A DNA stretch of 60,000 nt from assembly GCA_014529385.2 (NCBI GenBank), contig CM043942.1, forward strand, positions 33,339,969-33,399,968, read 5' to 3'. The translations under genes were made by a program, and so were the position numbers. Source of the DNA: Adiantum capillus-veneris. Lineage: Eukaryota > Streptophyta > Polypodiopsida > Polypodiales > Pteridaceae. Positions 59,602-60,000 of this stretch are shown here, piece after piece. The notes under the pieces are model-generated. The model was not told the origin of the DNA and did no database searches. It was given only the letters and a program-made list of their open reading frames with translations. Each line of letters opens with the position of its first letter. Position 1 is the stretch's first letter.

Positions 59602-60000
59602 TCATTTTTGTTCAATAGCACACAACTTGGGCTGTTTAGCCTGGGGTTTGGTGTACAAGTTGATTTCTTTTAGCACTTCATCTACGAGCTGCTCCTGGTT
59701 TACCGCTATTCTGCCTTTCAGTGGTGTCTTGGAAGACTTGCTTCCACTTTGCTGTGAAGATGAATCGTCATCAAGGTCCTTGAACTCTCCTTCTTTGTAG
59801 ACTGCACAATTGTCCACAAGGTACAGAGCCTCCTTGGTCAACTCATTCAATGTCGTGCTCCTCTTCATATGTAAGTCTTTCTGGAGATCTGCATTCCTTA
59901 TTCCTTGGATGAATATCAGCATAAGTCTGGACTGAGTTGGCAGTTCTTCAACAGGGCATAACTTAACATATCTTTTTAGTCTTAGGGCTGCCTTCCGTAT
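59602..60000 (-). pseudogene. E2 gag, C-terminal capsid part, continues beyond window
   Basis: The open frame (59922-59602) encodes IFIQGIRNADLQKDLHMK, TLNELTKEALYLVD and a Ser-rich linker. It ends CAIEQK at a TGA, where E1 has CAIEDKW. One G-to-A change of a Trp codon therefore separates it from the following 1022-codon frame. Capsid sequence continues past 60000. Confidence 0.75.

Larger units (their letters stand above)
46554..60000 (-). mobile_element. E2: Ty3/gypsy LTR retrotransposon, carrying copia B
   Basis: On the minus strand: gag (from beyond the window), gag-protease (59559-56491), RT (56229-55882), RNase H (55562-54732), integrase (54590-53106), a second retropepsin-like ORF (53051-46735, split by copia B) and a polypurine tract. 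The frame is broken mainly by single stop codons and one shift between 55882 and 55562, so it is younger than E1. Its 5' LTR lies right of the window. Whether the 3' end is at 46554 or at LTR2 (40707) is unresolved. Confidence 0.8.

Overview
The window is nuclear DNA of a land plant with a large, repeat-rich genome. The grounds are plant Ty1/copia and Ty3/gypsy LTR retrotransposons with plant-type tRNA primer sites, a CACTA-type remnant, long (CT)n/(GA)n tracts and one plant-type protein kinase. A fern, lycophyte or gymnosperm would fit; the sequence does not settle which. There is no operon structure, rRNA, tRNA or CRISPR. Only one ordinary host gene is well supported, the single-exon kinase at 16229-17371 (+). 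Nearly everything else is mobile DNA at different stages of decay.

Layout: 1-10448 is a decayed Ty3/gypsy element on the minus strand (E1): integrase, RT/RNase H, protease, gag, a leader with palindromic repeats, a tRNA-Asp-type primer site and the 5' LTR (LTR1). 10449-15531 holds a copia LTR with primer site, a plus-strand gypsy integrase fragment, a CACTA/DUF4216-like remnant and CT/GA tracts. The kinase gene follows, with a strong hairpin about 130 bp downstream. 18271-20195 is a tandem-repeat block bounded by inverted repeats. 21818-32330 is an array of about 11 units of about 0.6 kb, each with a CT tract at the same place. It is broken by a 465-bp TIR element and by a 3.4-kb gypsy/accessory-ORF insertion.

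33550-38727 (copia A) is a structurally perfect Ty1/copia element: identical 227-bp LTRs, a TAGGG target duplication, and one open gag-pol frame of 1428 codons. 47208-52385 (copia B) is a near-identical sister with two nonsense codons and a TTTGT duplication. It sits inside an ORF of another gypsy element (E2, 46554 to beyond 60000). 39695-44946 (E3) holds an LTR related to LTR1, a long degenerate accessory ORF and a second set of palindromic repeats.

The most unusual signal joins E1 and E3. Each has leader repeats about 283-285 bp long, with one 22-26 bp near-perfect palindrome per unit. The spacers of the two sets are recognisably homologous, but the palindromes have different sequences (AT-rich in E1, GC-richer with a central ACGCGT in E3). 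Each related LTR carries a partial copy of its own element's palindrome at the same relative position. Palindromic form has thus been kept while the sequence changed, and LTR and leader changed together. This looks like a functional cis-element, perhaps for RNA dimerisation, packaging or protein binding; the function is inference. Second to this is a retropepsin-like domain placed after integrase in E2, behind a single in-frame TAG.
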